Origin: Sphingorhabdus sp. M41
GTDB lineage: Bacteria > Pseudomonadota > Alphaproteobacteria > Sphingomonadales > Sphingomonadaceae
Length of the DNA stretch: 64,000 nt
NCBI RefSeq assembly: GCF_001586275.1
Contig: NZ_CP014545.1
Location: forward strand, 3,250,501 to 3,314,500
Direction: 5' to 3'
Below are positions 53,782 to 62,400 of the stretch, piece by piece. A program made the position numbers and the translations under genes. Every line of letters begins with the position of its first letter. The stretch's first letter is position 1. The notes below the pieces were generated by a model. The model was not told where the DNA came from. It was given only the letters and a program-made list of their open reading frames with translations, and ran no database searches.

Positions 53782-54149
53782 GGGAGCGCTCCTTGGTAAG
53801 AATTTGGCCGGACTATAGGCTGAAAACCGCCGGAAACAAGCAATTAACCGTGCAATTAAGGTGACGCTACGGCAAGGGTGGATCGGCGCCATCCACGCTC
53901 CGGCATATTCTCTCCGGTTCGTGCGGAGAATGACGTTCCTTGCTCCGATAGTCGAATCTGATGATAAATGCCAACCGCTCGCACAGGGCGTTCGCCGATG
54001 TGCGCAGGCCCTGTTCGCCACAGACCGACTCTCGTGCGGAGCCGCTATCCGGCATGGGATCGACCCCATGTCCCAAAGGCCACTTGGCTTAAAACATTCG
54101 CTCCGCTATAAGTTGCAAATTGCCATTCAATAATCCGGGTGAAATTTCC
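53782..54149. other. Divergent intergenic region, 368 bp
   Basis: This gap separates the acyl-CoA dehydrogenase pair from the second molybdenum hydroxylase operon. I see no supported gene and no copy of the GntR palindrome or of the TATTAC dyad. The stretch includes short imperfect repeats around 53920-54010, but no clear promoter could be assigned. Confidence 0.35.
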
Positions 54150-54629
54150 ATGATCAAGCTGAACGTCAACGGTCAGGCCCGGGAGGTCGACGCAGACCCG
54201 GCGACACCGATATTGTGGGTCGTGCGCGAGAATCTGAAAATGCCCGGTACCAAGTTCGGCTGCGGCATTGCCCAGTGCGGCGCCTGCACCGTGCACCTGG
54301 ATGGCAAACCGGTCCGCAGCTGCTCGACACCGGTTTCCGCTGCCGAAGGAAAATCCGTCACAACGATCGAGGGCATCGCCAGCAAGGACGGCACCTTGCA
54401 CAAGGTCCAGCAGGCCTGGATCGAAGCCCAGGTGCCGCAATGCGGCTATTGCCAGTCGGGCCAGATCATGTCGGCGACGGCATTGCTGCAGAAAAACCCG
54501 CAGCCGACCGACGCCCAGATCGATGCCGCGATGGCGGGTAACGTCTGCCGCTGCGGCATGTATGGCCGGATTCGCTCAGCGATCAAGGCGGCAGCGGGCA
54601 TTGAACAACCCGCGAAAGAGGAGGCCTAG
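54150..54629 (+). CDS. [2Fe-2S] subunit of molybdenum hydroxylase (second copy)
   Basis: This is a 159-residue CoxS/IorA-type protein with the cluster motifs [30 protein letters not shown] and CRCGMY. It closely matches the first copy at 25342. ATG at 54150 is in the expected place (MIKLNVNGQ); an upstream TTG at 54120 adds ten residues. It begins an operon with the large subunit (three bases after its stop), a c-type cytochrome and a nucleotidyltransferase. Electrons would pass through its clusters to the cytochrome. Confidence 0.93.
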   Translation: MIKLNVNGQAREVDADPATPILWVVRENLKMPGTKFGCGIAQCGACTVHLDGKPVRSCSTPVSAAEGKSVTTIEGIASKDGTLHKVQQAWIEAQVPQCGYCQSGQIMSATALLQKNPQPTDAQIDAAMAGNVCRCGMYGRIRSAIKAAAGIEQPAKEEA

Positions 54630-54632
54630 GTC

Positions 54633-56840
54633 ATGGGCAAATGGTCAAGACGCGCCTTCATCGGAGCCGGCGTGGCAGCCGGTGGTGCTCTGGTTGTCGG
54701 CGTCGCCGTGCGCCAGGGCAATCCGATCGACCGGCTGGGCCCGCTGCTCACCGATGGCGAGGATCAGCAATTGCTCAATGCCTGGGTCAAGGTCGATGCC
54801 GACAATATCGTTACCGCCGTCATCCCCCATGTCGAAATGGGGCAGGGCGTCCATACGGCGCTGGCACAGATGCTGGCGGACGAAATGGATGCTGACTGGA
54901 ACAAGGTGCAAATCCTCGAAGCACCAGCAGACATGCAATATGTATCCGATTCGATCGCCCGCGATTTTCTGGTCCCCGATCTCGAAGTCCCGGCGATATT
55001 TGAACCGACGGTCGCAGGCGGCATATTGGAGCTGGCGCAGGCAATGGGTCTGCAATTTACCGGCGGCAGCTATTCCGTCCGTGCCACCGGGCAGCGGGCG
55101 ATGCGCACCGCCGGTGCCACAGCCCGCGAAATGCTGGTCGCGGCAGCGGCGAGCGAATGGCAGGTTCCTGCCAGTGAAATCAGTACGGCGGACAGCATGC
55201 TCGTCCATGCAAAGAGCGGCAAGGCCGAACCATTTGCGAAATTTGCCCGCGCCGCAGCCGAGCAAAGCCTGCCCGCCAGACCGACGCTCAAATCGCCGGA
55301 CAATTACAGGGTCATGGGCCAGCCGAAGCAGCGCCACGATATTCCGGCCAAGGTCGATGGCAGTGCCGTTTTCGGCATTGATGCCGATGTGCCGGGGATG
55401 AAATATGCGGCGGTCAAGGCCCCTCCGGTCATTGGCGCAACGGTTGAATCGATGGATGCGAGCACCGCGAAGACCATGGCGGGCGTTCTGCAGATCCTCA
55501 ACATGGGCGATTTTGTCGCCGTGGTTGCCGATGGCTATTGGCAAGCGCAACAGGCGCTGAACACTATCACCGCCCAATATAGCAAAACCGAAGGCGATGG
55601 CCTTGACCAGGACGCGATTTTCGCCCGCTATGCCAGCCATCTGGACGAAGCCGGGGAAGACGGGGGCGATATGCAAACTGAAGCGGGCGATGTCGCCAAA
55701 AGCTTCGCCGGTGCGACGACCAGGGTCGAAGCCGAATATAAAGTGCCTTTCCTCGCCCATGCGACGATGGAGCCGATGAACTGCACCGCCTGGGTACGCG
55801 ATGGCAAATGTGATGTCTGGTCGGGTCATCAGGCTCCGATCCATGCACGCCAGGCAGCTGCCGATGCCGCTGGTCTGGCATTTGAGGATGTGACCTATCA
55901 CAACGGCTATCTTGGTGGCGGCTTCGGACGCCGGTCGGAAAATGACGCTGTCATCATGGCGACGCGAATCGCCAGTGCAACCGGCTATCCGGTCAAGATG
56001 ATCTGGTCGCGGGAAGAGGACACGGCACAGGATCACTACCGCCCGTCGGCGACCAGTCGCTTCCGCGGCGGGCTCGACAAGGATGGCAGGCTGGTCAGCT
56101 GGGACAATATCCATACCCATCTGTTCGATCCGAAAGATGCGCCAACCGTGCCTTATTACAATATTGCCAGTCACAAGATCCGCAAGGTCGACGTACCGAT
56201 GCATCTGCGCTTCGGTCCCTGGCGTTCGGTTGACCACAGCCAGCATGGCTTCTTCATCGAATCCTTTGTCGATGAAATGGCCCATGCCGCAGGCAAGGAT
56301 GGCTATGCCTTCCGCCGCGAACTGCTGGCGGGATCACCGCGCCATTTGAAAGTGCTCGACACCGCCGCGAAAATGTCCGGCTGGGGCAGCGCCTTGCCGG
56401 AAAAACATGGTCGGGGAATCGCCTTTGTCCCGTCCTTCGGGTCAATTGTGGCTCAGGTTGCCGAAGTCGACATGAGCGGGCCCAAGCCGAAGGTGACAAA
56501 AGTCTATGTTGCCGCCGATCCCGGCTTTGTCGTCAATCCCGACGGCTTTGCCGCGCAGATGGAAAGCGGCATTGTCTATGGCCTGACCGCAGCCCTCTAT
56601 GGCGAGATCACGCTCAAGGATGGCACGGTCCAGCAAAGCAATTTCCACGACTATCCCATGCTCCGGATCAACGAGATGCCGGAGGTGGAAGTGGCGCTGA
56701 TCAATGGCGATCACAAGCATCTCGGCGGCGGCGGCGAACCGGGCCTGCCACCCATTGCGCCTGCCGTCACCAACGCGATTTTCGCGGCCACCGGTACGCG
56801 GATTCGCGAACTGCCTTTGTCCAAACACAGCTTTGCCTGA
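54633..56840 (+). CDS. Molybdopterin-binding large subunit, isoquinoline 1-oxidoreductase type (second copy)
   Basis: This is a 735-residue catalytic subunit. The N-terminus [21 protein letters not shown] is a twin-arginine signal. Molybdopterin-binding parts are [54 protein letters not shown] and [20 protein letters not shown], with the catalytic Glu in GGGGEPG. It is paralogous to the first copy but about 50 residues shorter. AAAGAGGAGG is its ribosome site. With a cytochrome c in the operon, it is probably a periplasmic dehydrogenase of an N-heterocycle or aldehyde. The substrate is not evident. Confidence 0.9.
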   Translation: MGKWSRRAFIGAGVAAGGALVVGVAVRQGNPIDRLGPLLTDGEDQQLLNAWVKVDADNIVTAVIPHVEMGQGVHTALAQMLADEMDADWNKVQILEAPADMQYVSDSIARDFLVPDLEVPAIFEPTVAGGILELAQAMGLQFTGGSYSVRATGQRAMRTAGATAREMLVAAAASEWQVPASEISTADSMLVHAKSGKAEPFAKFARAAAEQSLPARPTLKSPDNYRVMGQPKQRHDIPAKVDGSAVFGIDADVPGMKYAAVKAPPVIGATVESMDASTAKTMAGVLQILNMGDFVAVVADGYWQAQQALNTITAQYSKTEGDGLDQDAIFARYASHLDEAGEDGGDMQTEAGDVAKSFAGATTRVEAEYKVPFLAHATMEPMNCTAWVRDGKCDVWSGHQAPIHARQAAADAAGLAFEDVTYHNGYLGGGFGRRSENDAVIMATRIASATGYPVKMIWSREEDTAQDHYRPSATSRFRGGLDKDGRLVSWDNIHTHLFDPKDAPTVPYYNIASHKIRKVDVPMHLRFGPWRSVDHSQHGFFIESFVDEMAHAAGKDGYAFRRELLAGSPRHLKVLDTAAKMSGWGSALPEKHGRGIAFVPSFGSIVAQVAEVDMSGPKPKVTKVYVAADPGFVVNPDGFAAQMESGIVYGLTAALYGEITLKDGTVQQSNFHDYPMLRINEMPEVEVALINGDHKHLGGGGEPGLPPIAPAVTNAIFAATGTRIRELPLSKHSFA

Positions 56841-56853
56841 TCGGAGTCGAGAC

Positions 56854-57330
56854 ATGACCAAAGCGCGAACCCTTGCCTGCCTTTCCGTTTTTCTGCTCGC
56901 TGCCTGTGGCGCTGATCCGGCACCAGGACCGGTGGAGCAGATTATCGTTCGCGAACCCGGAGCGGCACCGGCCGTCACTGTCGCCACCGCAGATGCCAAT
57001 GCCGACGCTCCGGCCAGCGCGCTGCTCGCGGAAGGCAAAGCCGCCTTTGCCAATTGCTCCGCCTGCCACAGTCTGGAACAGGGCGCAGCCAGTGGCGTCG
57101 GCCCCAATCTCTTCGATATCGTCGGCAAGGCAGCCGGAGAAGTCGCCGGATTTGCCTATTCGGATGCCTTGAAGGCGTCAGGCGTTACCTGGACCACTGC
57201 GGAACTCGATAGCTTCATCGCCAATCCAGCCGCAAAAATTCCCGGTACCACGATGGTTGCAGGGGCGATTGCTGATCCGGCCAAACGACAGGCCGTCATC
57301 GCCTATATCGAAAGCGCCAGCGGCAATTGA
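56854..57330 (+). CDS. Cytochrome c lipoprotein
   Basis: This is a 158-residue class I cytochrome c. The signal [21 protein letters not shown] contains a lipobox with acylated Cys. The heme site is CSACHSLEQ (about residue 68), and the distal Met ligand probably lies in GTTMVAGAI near the C-terminus. It likely accepts electrons from the adjacent molybdenum hydroxylase and passes them to the respiratory chain. It starts 13 bases after the large subunit. The segment between the lipobox and the heme domain is Ala/Pro-rich, a typical flexible tether. Confidence 0.9.
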   Translation: MTKARTLACLSVFLLAACGADPAPGPVEQIIVREPGAAPAVTVATADANADAPASALLAEGKAAFANCSACHSLEQGAASGVGPNLFDIVGKAAGEVAGFAYSDALKASGVTWTTAELDSFIANPAAKIPGTTMVAGAIADPAKRQAVIAYIESASGN

Positions 57331-57929
57331 ACGAGCGTTCCGGCATCATGCTGGCGCTGCTGGCCGCCGGGCAATCCCGCAGATTTGGTGAACAGGACAA
57401 GCTGTGCGCATTGCTCGGCGGCAGGATGCTCGGTCTGCATGCAGCGGAAACCGCTGCGGAAATGCCCTTCTCGCAAAAACTCGTGATCAGTTCGCCGGAC
57501 CATCCCTGCTCTGCGCAGTGGACCGCTTTGGGTTTTCAGGTGATCGCCAATGAAGACGCCGCGAAAGGCCAGGCAACATCCGTGCGGCTCGCTGCAACCC
57601 ATGCCATCGAAGCCGGAGCCAAGGCGCTGTGCATCATGCTGGCCGACATGCCTTTTGTGACCCCTGATCATATCGGGAAACTGATTGAGGGTTTCGCGCA
57701 AGCGGGCAGCACCCGCACCGTCGCCTCCGGCCGCAACGGCCAGACGATGCCGCCTGCAATATTCCCGTCCGGCTCGCTGGAAAGGCTGATCGGGCTGACA
57801 GGCGATTCCGGCGCTAGAAAGCTACTGGGTGATGCTCTTCTCACCACAGGCGGTGATCAACTTCTGATGGATATAGACACGCCGGAAGATCTGGCGGAAG
57901 CCAACCGAAACTTCCGGCAAATCAATTAG
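57327..57929 (+). CDS. Molybdenum cofactor nucleotidyltransferase (MocA/MobA-like)
   Basis: This is a 200-residue NTP-transferase. LALLAAGQSRRFGEQDKLCALLGG is the NTP-binding signature, MLADMPFVTPDHI carries the metal-binding Asp, and DIDTPEDLAEA ends the fold. It attaches CMP (or GMP) to molybdopterin, the form needed by xanthine-oxidase-family enzymes, and so matures the operon's large subunit. TTG at 57327 overlaps the cytochrome stop as TTGA; ATG at 57348 would start inside the first beta strand. It ends 18 bases before a convergent gene. Confidence 0.88.
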   Translation: MNERSGIMLALLAAGQSRRFGEQDKLCALLGGRMLGLHAAETAAEMPFSQKLVISSPDHPCSAQWTALGFQVIANEDAAKGQATSVRLAATHAIEAGAKALCIMLADMPFVTPDHIGKLIEGFAQAGSTRTVASGRNGQTMPPAIFPSGSLERLIGLTGDSGARKLLGDALLTTGGDQLLMDIDTPEDLAEANRNFRQIN

Positions 57930-57947
57930 CTAAGTGCTGAAAAGCAG

Positions 57948-58589
57948 TCAGTCGCGGTCCAGCCTGCGCCCCAGTTTCACGAAAAACACGATCAGGAATG
58001 GTACCAGCAGGAAGGACAGAACCACCTTGGCCGAGCCCTGACCAAGCAGCAATTGCCCGATCGGACGCTCGCCGTAAAAAGCGATGGTGATGAAGATCAG
58101 CGTATCAACAACTTGCGACAAGGCGCTGGCAATGGCGGCGCGCAAGGCCAGCATCGCGCCCTTCATATTGGCGAGGCGGGAGAAGATATAGACGTTGAGA
58201 AATTGCGAGACGCCATAAGCGATGATCCCCGCGAACATCAGCCGGGCACCCTGGGACAATATGATCGGAAAGGCTTCTTTCGCCGGTTCATACATCCCCG
58301 GATCGGTCGGCAGCGCCAAGACTATCTGGATCAGGATGATGGCGGTGATCAGAGGGACGAAACCCAGCCGGACCAGTCTGTTGGCAACATCCCGGCCGTG
58401 CAGTTCGGCGACCGAGCTGGACAATACCACCAGCAGCAGGAACGGGAAAATCCCCGATTCCACCGCCAAGGGCCCGATCGCAACCTGCTTCGCGCCCAAT
58501 ATTCCGGCGATGCAGGTCATTCCTCCGTAGAGCACGGCAAACACGAATAGAGATCGCGGGATGAGAGTGGTTTTTGATGTATCGGTCAT
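57948..58589 (-). CDS. VUT-family membrane transporter (queuosine-precursor transporter-like)
   Basis: This is a 213-residue membrane protein with about six hydrophobic segments (LFVFAVLYGGMTCIAGILGAKQV, FPFLLLVVLSSSVAELHG, AITAIILIQIVLALP). The sequence ANRLVRLGFVPL and the placement of polar residues match the VUT/YhhQ family, which imports queuosine precursors. Its ATG is divergent from the LOG gene, with a 126-base gap containing an AT-rich stretch (58610-58670) suitable for promoters. Confidence 0.82.
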   Translation of the reverse strand: MTDTSKTTLIPRSLFVFAVLYGGMTCIAGILGAKQVAIGPLAVESGIFPFLLLVVLSSSVAELHGRDVANRLVRLGFVPLITAIILIQIVLALPTDPGMYEPAKEAFPIILSQGARLMFAGIIAYGVSQFLNVYIFSRLANMKGAMLALRAAIASALSQVVDTLIFITIAFYGERPIGQLLLGQGSAKVVLSFLLVPFLIVFFVKLGRRLDRD

Positions 58590-58715
58590 CGCGATGCCCT
58601 AGCGTGGTCGGCGACGAAAAAAAAGAAATAGTCACAGGGGTTATTTTTTCTATAGGGAAAAAGAAACGTACATCAGCAGATCGCGGCCCCTTGTGTCGCA
58701 CGATCGGGGGATAAT

Positions 58716-59285
58716 TTGCAGAGACTGGCAGTTTATTGTGGCGCCAATTCCGGGCAGGACCCGGCTTATGCCGCAGCGACGATATCGCTCGGCAAGGCCA
58801 TGGCCGCGCGCGACGTGGACCTGGTCTATGGCGGCGGACGGCTCGGCCTGATGGGGATTATCGCCGACACGGTGCTCGCCGAAGGCGGCCGGGTCCATGG
58901 CGTTATCCCTGAAATGCTGAAAGATCTGGAAGTGGCGCATACCGGCGTTACCGAGCTGCACATCGTGCCGAACATGCACGAGCGCAAGGCCAAGATGACC
59001 GACCTGACCGATGCCTTTGTCGCCTTGCCCGGTGGCGTCGGCACGATGGACGAACTGTTCGAGGCCTGGAGCTGGAACGCGCTCGGCTATCATAACAAGC
59101 CCTTCGCCATTTTGAATATCGCCGGCTATTGGGATTCGCTGATCGCGTTTCTCGACACAATGTCGGAACAGGGTTTCGTGTCCGCAGAACGGCGCAAGCA
59201 TCTGATTGTCTCCGACAATATCGACGACTGCCTCGACCGCCTCGCCGCTGCCTGCAACACCGAGACAGGCAGTTTTACCTGGTGA
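58716..59285 (+). CDS. LOG-family nucleotide phosphoribohydrolase
   Basis: This is a 189-residue TIGR00730/LOG protein. VYCGANSG, DLVYGGGRLGLMG and the catalytic-substrate motif LPGGVGTMDELFEAW are all present. Members cleave AMP or cytokinin nucleotides to free base plus ribose 5-phosphate. The start is TTG at 58716 with GGGGGA upstream; no ATG suits. It leads a cluster with a nucleoside transporter, an oxygenase and uridine kinase, all on the same strand, consistent with nucleotide salvage. Annotation as lysine decarboxylase, common for this family, is not supported. Confidence 0.92.
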   Translation: MQRLAVYCGANSGQDPAYAAATISLGKAMAARDVDLVYGGGRLGLMGIIADTVLAEGGRVHGVIPEMLKDLEVAHTGVTELHIVPNMHERKAKMTDLTDAFVALPGGVGTMDELFEAWSWNALGYHNKPFAILNIAGYWDSLIAFLDTMSEQGFVSAERRKHLIVSDNIDDCLDRLAAACNTETGSFTW

Positions 59286-59322
59286 GCCCTATCCGCCCCG
59301 AAATATTGACTGGAAGAGTCCG

Positions 59323-60558
59323 ATGATACCGATCCTGACAAGCATGGCCGGCATGGCGTTGATTCTGCTGATTGCCCTCGCCCTGTCGACCGGGCGGAAA
59401 AATATCCGGTTCCGCGTGGTTGGAGCCGCTTTCGCGCTGCAGGCCGGAATTGCTGTCATCGTGCTTTATATTCCTGCCGGAAAACGGATCATCGAGGCAA
59501 TGGCTTTCGGCGTGTCCAACCTGCTCGGCTATGCCTCGGCCGGCACCAATTTCATCTTCGGCCCGCTCGCCGATCCGTCGATTGGCGGCAACAGTTTTGC
59601 GATTGCCGCGCTGCCGGTGATCATTTTCTTCTCGGCGCTGATTTCGATTCTCTATTATCTCGGCGTGATGCAGTTCATCATCAAATGGGTCGGCGGCGGC
59701 ATCCAGAAAATCACCGGCATTTCCAAAGTCGAATCGCTTTGTGCCGCAGCCAATATCTTCGTCGGTCAGTCCGAATCGCCTTTGGTCATCCGCCCCTATC
59801 TTGCCAGACTGACCCAGTCGCAGCTGTTCACCGTGATGAGCGTCGGCATGGCCGGTGTCGCCGGCACGATTCTGGCCGCCTATGCCGCAATGGGCATCCG
59901 CATCGACTATCTGCTCGCCGCCGCCTTCATGTCGGCACCCGGCGGAATCCTGATGGCCAAGATCATCATGCCGGACAATCCCGAAGACCCGGCTCCGGAA
60001 GAGCTGATCGTTTCGGTGGAATATGAGGACGAGAAACCCGCCAATATCATCATGGCCGCCGGCATGGGCGCGCAGACCGGCGTCAAGCTGGCCGTCGCGG
60101 TCGGCGCAATGGTGCTGGCCTTTGTCGCGCTGGTGGCGCTGGCCAATGGTCTGCTCGGCGGAATCGGCGGCTGGTTCGGCATGCCCGAGCTCAGCTTCCA
60201 GCAAGTGATCGGCTATATTTTTGCCCCGATCATGTTTCTGCTCGGAGTGCCGTGGGAAGAAGCGCTGAATGCAGGCGGCCTGTTCGGCACCAAGGTCGTG
60301 CTCAACGAATTTGTCGCCTTCATCGAGCTGGGCAAGATGCAGGACGGCATTTCGCCGCTGACCAATGCCATCGTCATTTTTGCCCTGTGCGGCTTTGCCA
60401 ATTTCAGCAGCATCGCCATCCAGCTGGCGGTCACCGGCGGCCTCGCACCCAATCAACGCCCGGTCATCGCCCGGCTCGGCGTCCGCGCCCTGGCCGCAGG
60501 ATCGCTGGCCAATCTGATGAGCGCGGCGCTTGCCGGCATCTTGCTGTCGCTCGGCTGA
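59323..60558 (+). CDS. NupC-type concentrative nucleoside transporter
   Basis: This 411-residue membrane protein follows the CNT family. The N-terminus MALILLIALALSTGRKNIRFRVVG is followed by VSNLLGYASAGTNFIFGPLAD, AANIFVGQSESPLVIRPYL (the nucleoside-binding re-entrant hairpin with Gln and Glu) and LNEFVAFIELGKM (second hairpin). It imports nucleosides with sodium or protons. ATG at 59323, after GGAAGAG, is chosen; an upstream frame to 59206 lies inside the LOG gene. The uridine kinase two genes later would trap imported uridine or cytidine. Confidence 0.93.
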   Translation: MIPILTSMAGMALILLIALALSTGRKNIRFRVVGAAFALQAGIAVIVLYIPAGKRIIEAMAFGVSNLLGYASAGTNFIFGPLADPSIGGNSFAIAALPVIIFFSALISILYYLGVMQFIIKWVGGGIQKITGISKVESLCAAANIFVGQSESPLVIRPYLARLTQSQLFTVMSVGMAGVAGTILAAYAAMGIRIDYLLAAAFMSAPGGILMAKIIMPDNPEDPAPEELIVSVEYEDEKPANIIMAAGMGAQTGVKLAVAVGAMVLAFVALVALANGLLGGIGGWFGMPELSFQQVIGYIFAPIMFLLGVPWEEALNAGGLFGTKVVLNEFVAFIELGKMQDGISPLTNAIVIFALCGFANFSSIAIQLAVTGGLAPNQRPVIARLGVRALAAGSLANLMSAALAGILLSLG

Positions 60559-60568
60559 TTCATCCCGA

Positions 60569-60602
60569 TTGACAAAAATATACGAGAGCGCATTTTAAGA
60601 CC
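60569..60602 (+). promoter_or_regulatory. Possible promoter before the 2OG-Fe(II) oxygenase gene
   Basis: A consensus -35 TTGACA lies at 60569-60574. With a 17-18 base spacer the -10 would be a poor AT-rich hexamer at 60592-60598, placing the start of transcription at or next to the ATG (60603). No strong ribosome site precedes that ATG, so a leaderless transcript is possible. Confidence 0.3.
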
Positions 60603-61547
60603 ATGACCCAGAACCAAGACACATTGGCTGCCGTTTCGCTCGCCATGGCGGACCAGGACAGCGATGCCTTCGCCGAACGGATCGGCCGCAGCTTCGCCGA
60701 TTGGGGCTTTGCCGTTGTCGCCGACCATGGCATCCCGGACGAACTGATCGAGCGCGCCGAAACCATGTCGCGCGCCTTTTTTGCTTTGCCGGAAGAGGTC
60801 AAGCGATCCTATCACATCGCTGGCGGCGGCGGCGCCCGCGGTTACACGCCGTTTGGTACCGAAAGCGCCAAGGATAGCAATATCAGCGATCTCAAGGAAT
60901 TCTGGCATATCGGTCGCGATCTGCCCGCCGGTCACCCGTTCGAATCCTTTATGCCACCCAATGTCTGGCCGAACGAACTCGACGGTTTCCGCGAAACCTA
61001 TCTCGAAATGTTCGCCGCATTCGACAAGGCCGGCGCACGGATTCTCGAGGCGATCGCGCGTTTCCTGGGACTGGCACCGGATTTCTTCGTCGACACGGTG
61101 CGCGACGGCAATTCGGTGATGCGGCTGATCCACTATCCGCCGGTGCCGGAAGATTCGCCAGCGGTCCGCGCCGGAGCGCATGAGGATATCAACACCATCA
61201 CCCTGCTGATCGGCGCTGAAGAGGCGGGACTGGAACTGCTCGACAGGAATGGAAAGTGGCGACCGGTAACACCGAAGGCCGGAGAACTTGCAGTGAATAT
61301 CGGCGACATGCTGCAGCGGCTGACCAACAACCGCCTGCCCTCGACCACCCACCGCGTGGTCAACCCGGCACCGGAGCGGCGTGGTTTCTCGCGTTACTCA
61401 ATGCCCTTCTTCCTTCACTTCCGGCCCGACTATTCGATCGAGACGCTGCCGAGCTGCGTCGATGACACTCACCCGAATCTCTACCCGGAACCGATCACTG
61501 CCCATGACTATCTGATGCAGCGCCTGCGCGAAATCGGGCTGGCATGA
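60603..61547 (+). CDS. 2-oxoglutarate/Fe(II) oxygenase, isopenicillin-N-synthase family
   Basis: This is a 314-residue oxygenase. The N-terminal DIOX_N part (GRSFADWGFAVVADHGIPDELIERA) leads to a double-stranded beta-helix with iron ligands in GAHEDINTITLL (His and Asp) and STTHRVVNP (His), and the 2-oxoglutarate-binding RYSMPFF (Arg-x-Ser). All catalytic residues are present. It would hydroxylate or oxidise a small molecule. Placed between a nucleoside transporter and uridine kinase, and coupled to the latter by an ATGA overlap, it could act on a pyrimidine base or nucleoside, as thymine-7-hydroxylase of the same family does. That link is inference. Confidence 0.88.
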   Translation: MTQNQDTLAAVSLAMADQDSDAFAERIGRSFADWGFAVVADHGIPDELIERAETMSRAFFALPEEVKRSYHIAGGGGARGYTPFGTESAKDSNISDLKEFWHIGRDLPAGHPFESFMPPNVWPNELDGFRETYLEMFAAFDKAGARILEAIARFLGLAPDFFVDTVRDGNSVMRLIHYPPVPEDSPAVRAGAHEDINTITLLIGAEEAGLELLDRNGKWRPVTPKAGELAVNIGDMLQRLTNNRLPSTTHRVVNPAPERRGFSRYSMPFFLHFRPDYSIETLPSCVDDTHPNLYPEPITAHDYLMQRLREIGLA

Positions 61548-62164
61548 CCGCAAAGGTCGTTGGCATAAGCGGCGGCAGTTGCTCCGGGAAATCGACCCTG
61601 ACCCAGCTGTTGTTCGACGCCCTCGGCCCTCAGCAATGCGTCATCCTGCCCCAGGATGACTATTTCTTCGGTCTTGGTGATGCACCGCTCGGCAAGGGCG
61701 GGCCCAATTTTGACCATCCCCATGCGGTGGATTTCGACAAGCTTAGCGAACAGCTTGCGCAGCTGAAAAGCGGGCAGGCAATCGACCGCCCCCTTTACGA
61801 CTTCCCGACCCATATGCCGAAGACGGAGACCCTCCGCACCGAACCGCGCCCGGTCATTCTGGTCGATGGCATATTGATCCTGCAGCACCAGCCACTGCGC
61901 GACCTGCTCGATCTCAGCATTTTCGTCGAATGCGATTCCGACACCCGCTTTGCCCGACGACTCGAACGCGACGTCCGCGAACGCGGACGGACAGCACAAT
62001 CGGTGCACGAACAATTTGCCAATCAGGTCGGACCGATGCACGATTTGCACGTCGAGCCATCAAAATCCCACGCCGATATCGTGGTAAATTCGCAACAGTC
62101 ACAAAGCCACTATGAAACCCCACTTCGCATGATCCTGTCGAAAATATCACTGCAAAATCAGTGA
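61544..62164 (+). CDS. udk: Uridine kinase
   Basis: This is a 206-residue P-loop kinase with Walker A GISGGSCSGKSTL, followed by ILPQDDYFF (catalytic Asp region), NFDHPHAVDFDKL (nucleoside-binding Asp-His) and RRLERDVRERGR (lid). It phosphorylates uridine and cytidine to the monophosphates for pyrimidine salvage. The ATG overlaps the oxygenase stop as ATGA. The family is usually about 205-215 residues, so the length fits. The gene is followed by a hairpin at 62243-62263. Confidence 0.88.
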   Translation: MTAKVVGISGGSCSGKSTLTQLLFDALGPQQCVILPQDDYFFGLGDAPLGKGGPNFDHPHAVDFDKLSEQLAQLKSGQAIDRPLYDFPTHMPKTETLRTEPRPVILVDGILILQHQPLRDLLDLSIFVECDSDTRFARRLERDVRERGRTAQSVHEQFANQVGPMHDLHVEPSKSHADIVVNSQQSQSHYETPLRMILSKISLQNQ

Positions 62165-62242
62165 ACTACTCAAGCGAACCTGACTGAACTTCGACACCCT
62201 GACAGCAAAACAAGCCAGCCAAATGGGACGGTTGCAGATGTA

Positions 62243-62263
62243 AAATGCTGCATTGCGGCATTT
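62243..62263 (+). terminator. Possible terminator hairpin after udk
   Basis: AAATGCTGC-ATT-GCGGCATTT forms a nine-pair stem with one T-G wobble and a three-base loop, 79 bases after the udk stop. Only a weak T-rich tail follows. Confidence 0.35.
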
Positions 62264-62400
62264 CACGTTTCAATTGAGACAAAACTGTCATTATTGGCCC
62301 CTAGGGCTGCTCGTGCTTTGGTCTGGCGGTGGAATAATTTTGCCGGCGATTACCTTACAACCTTTCTTTTAATGCGGTTCATGAACGGGGAATTCATATC

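Noticed and set aside
51304-53799. An 831-codon open frame on the plus strand
   Set aside because: It spans the antisense of both acyl-CoA dehydrogenases and the gap between them, and has no domain signature.
54645-56285. A 546-codon open frame on the minus strand
   Set aside because: It is antisense to the second molybdenum hydroxylase large subunit, with no ribosome site or motif.
58716-59285. Lysine decarboxylase, a common label for this family
   Set aside because: The PGGVGTMDE motif is that of LOG phosphoribohydrolases; no PLP-binding decarboxylase features exist.
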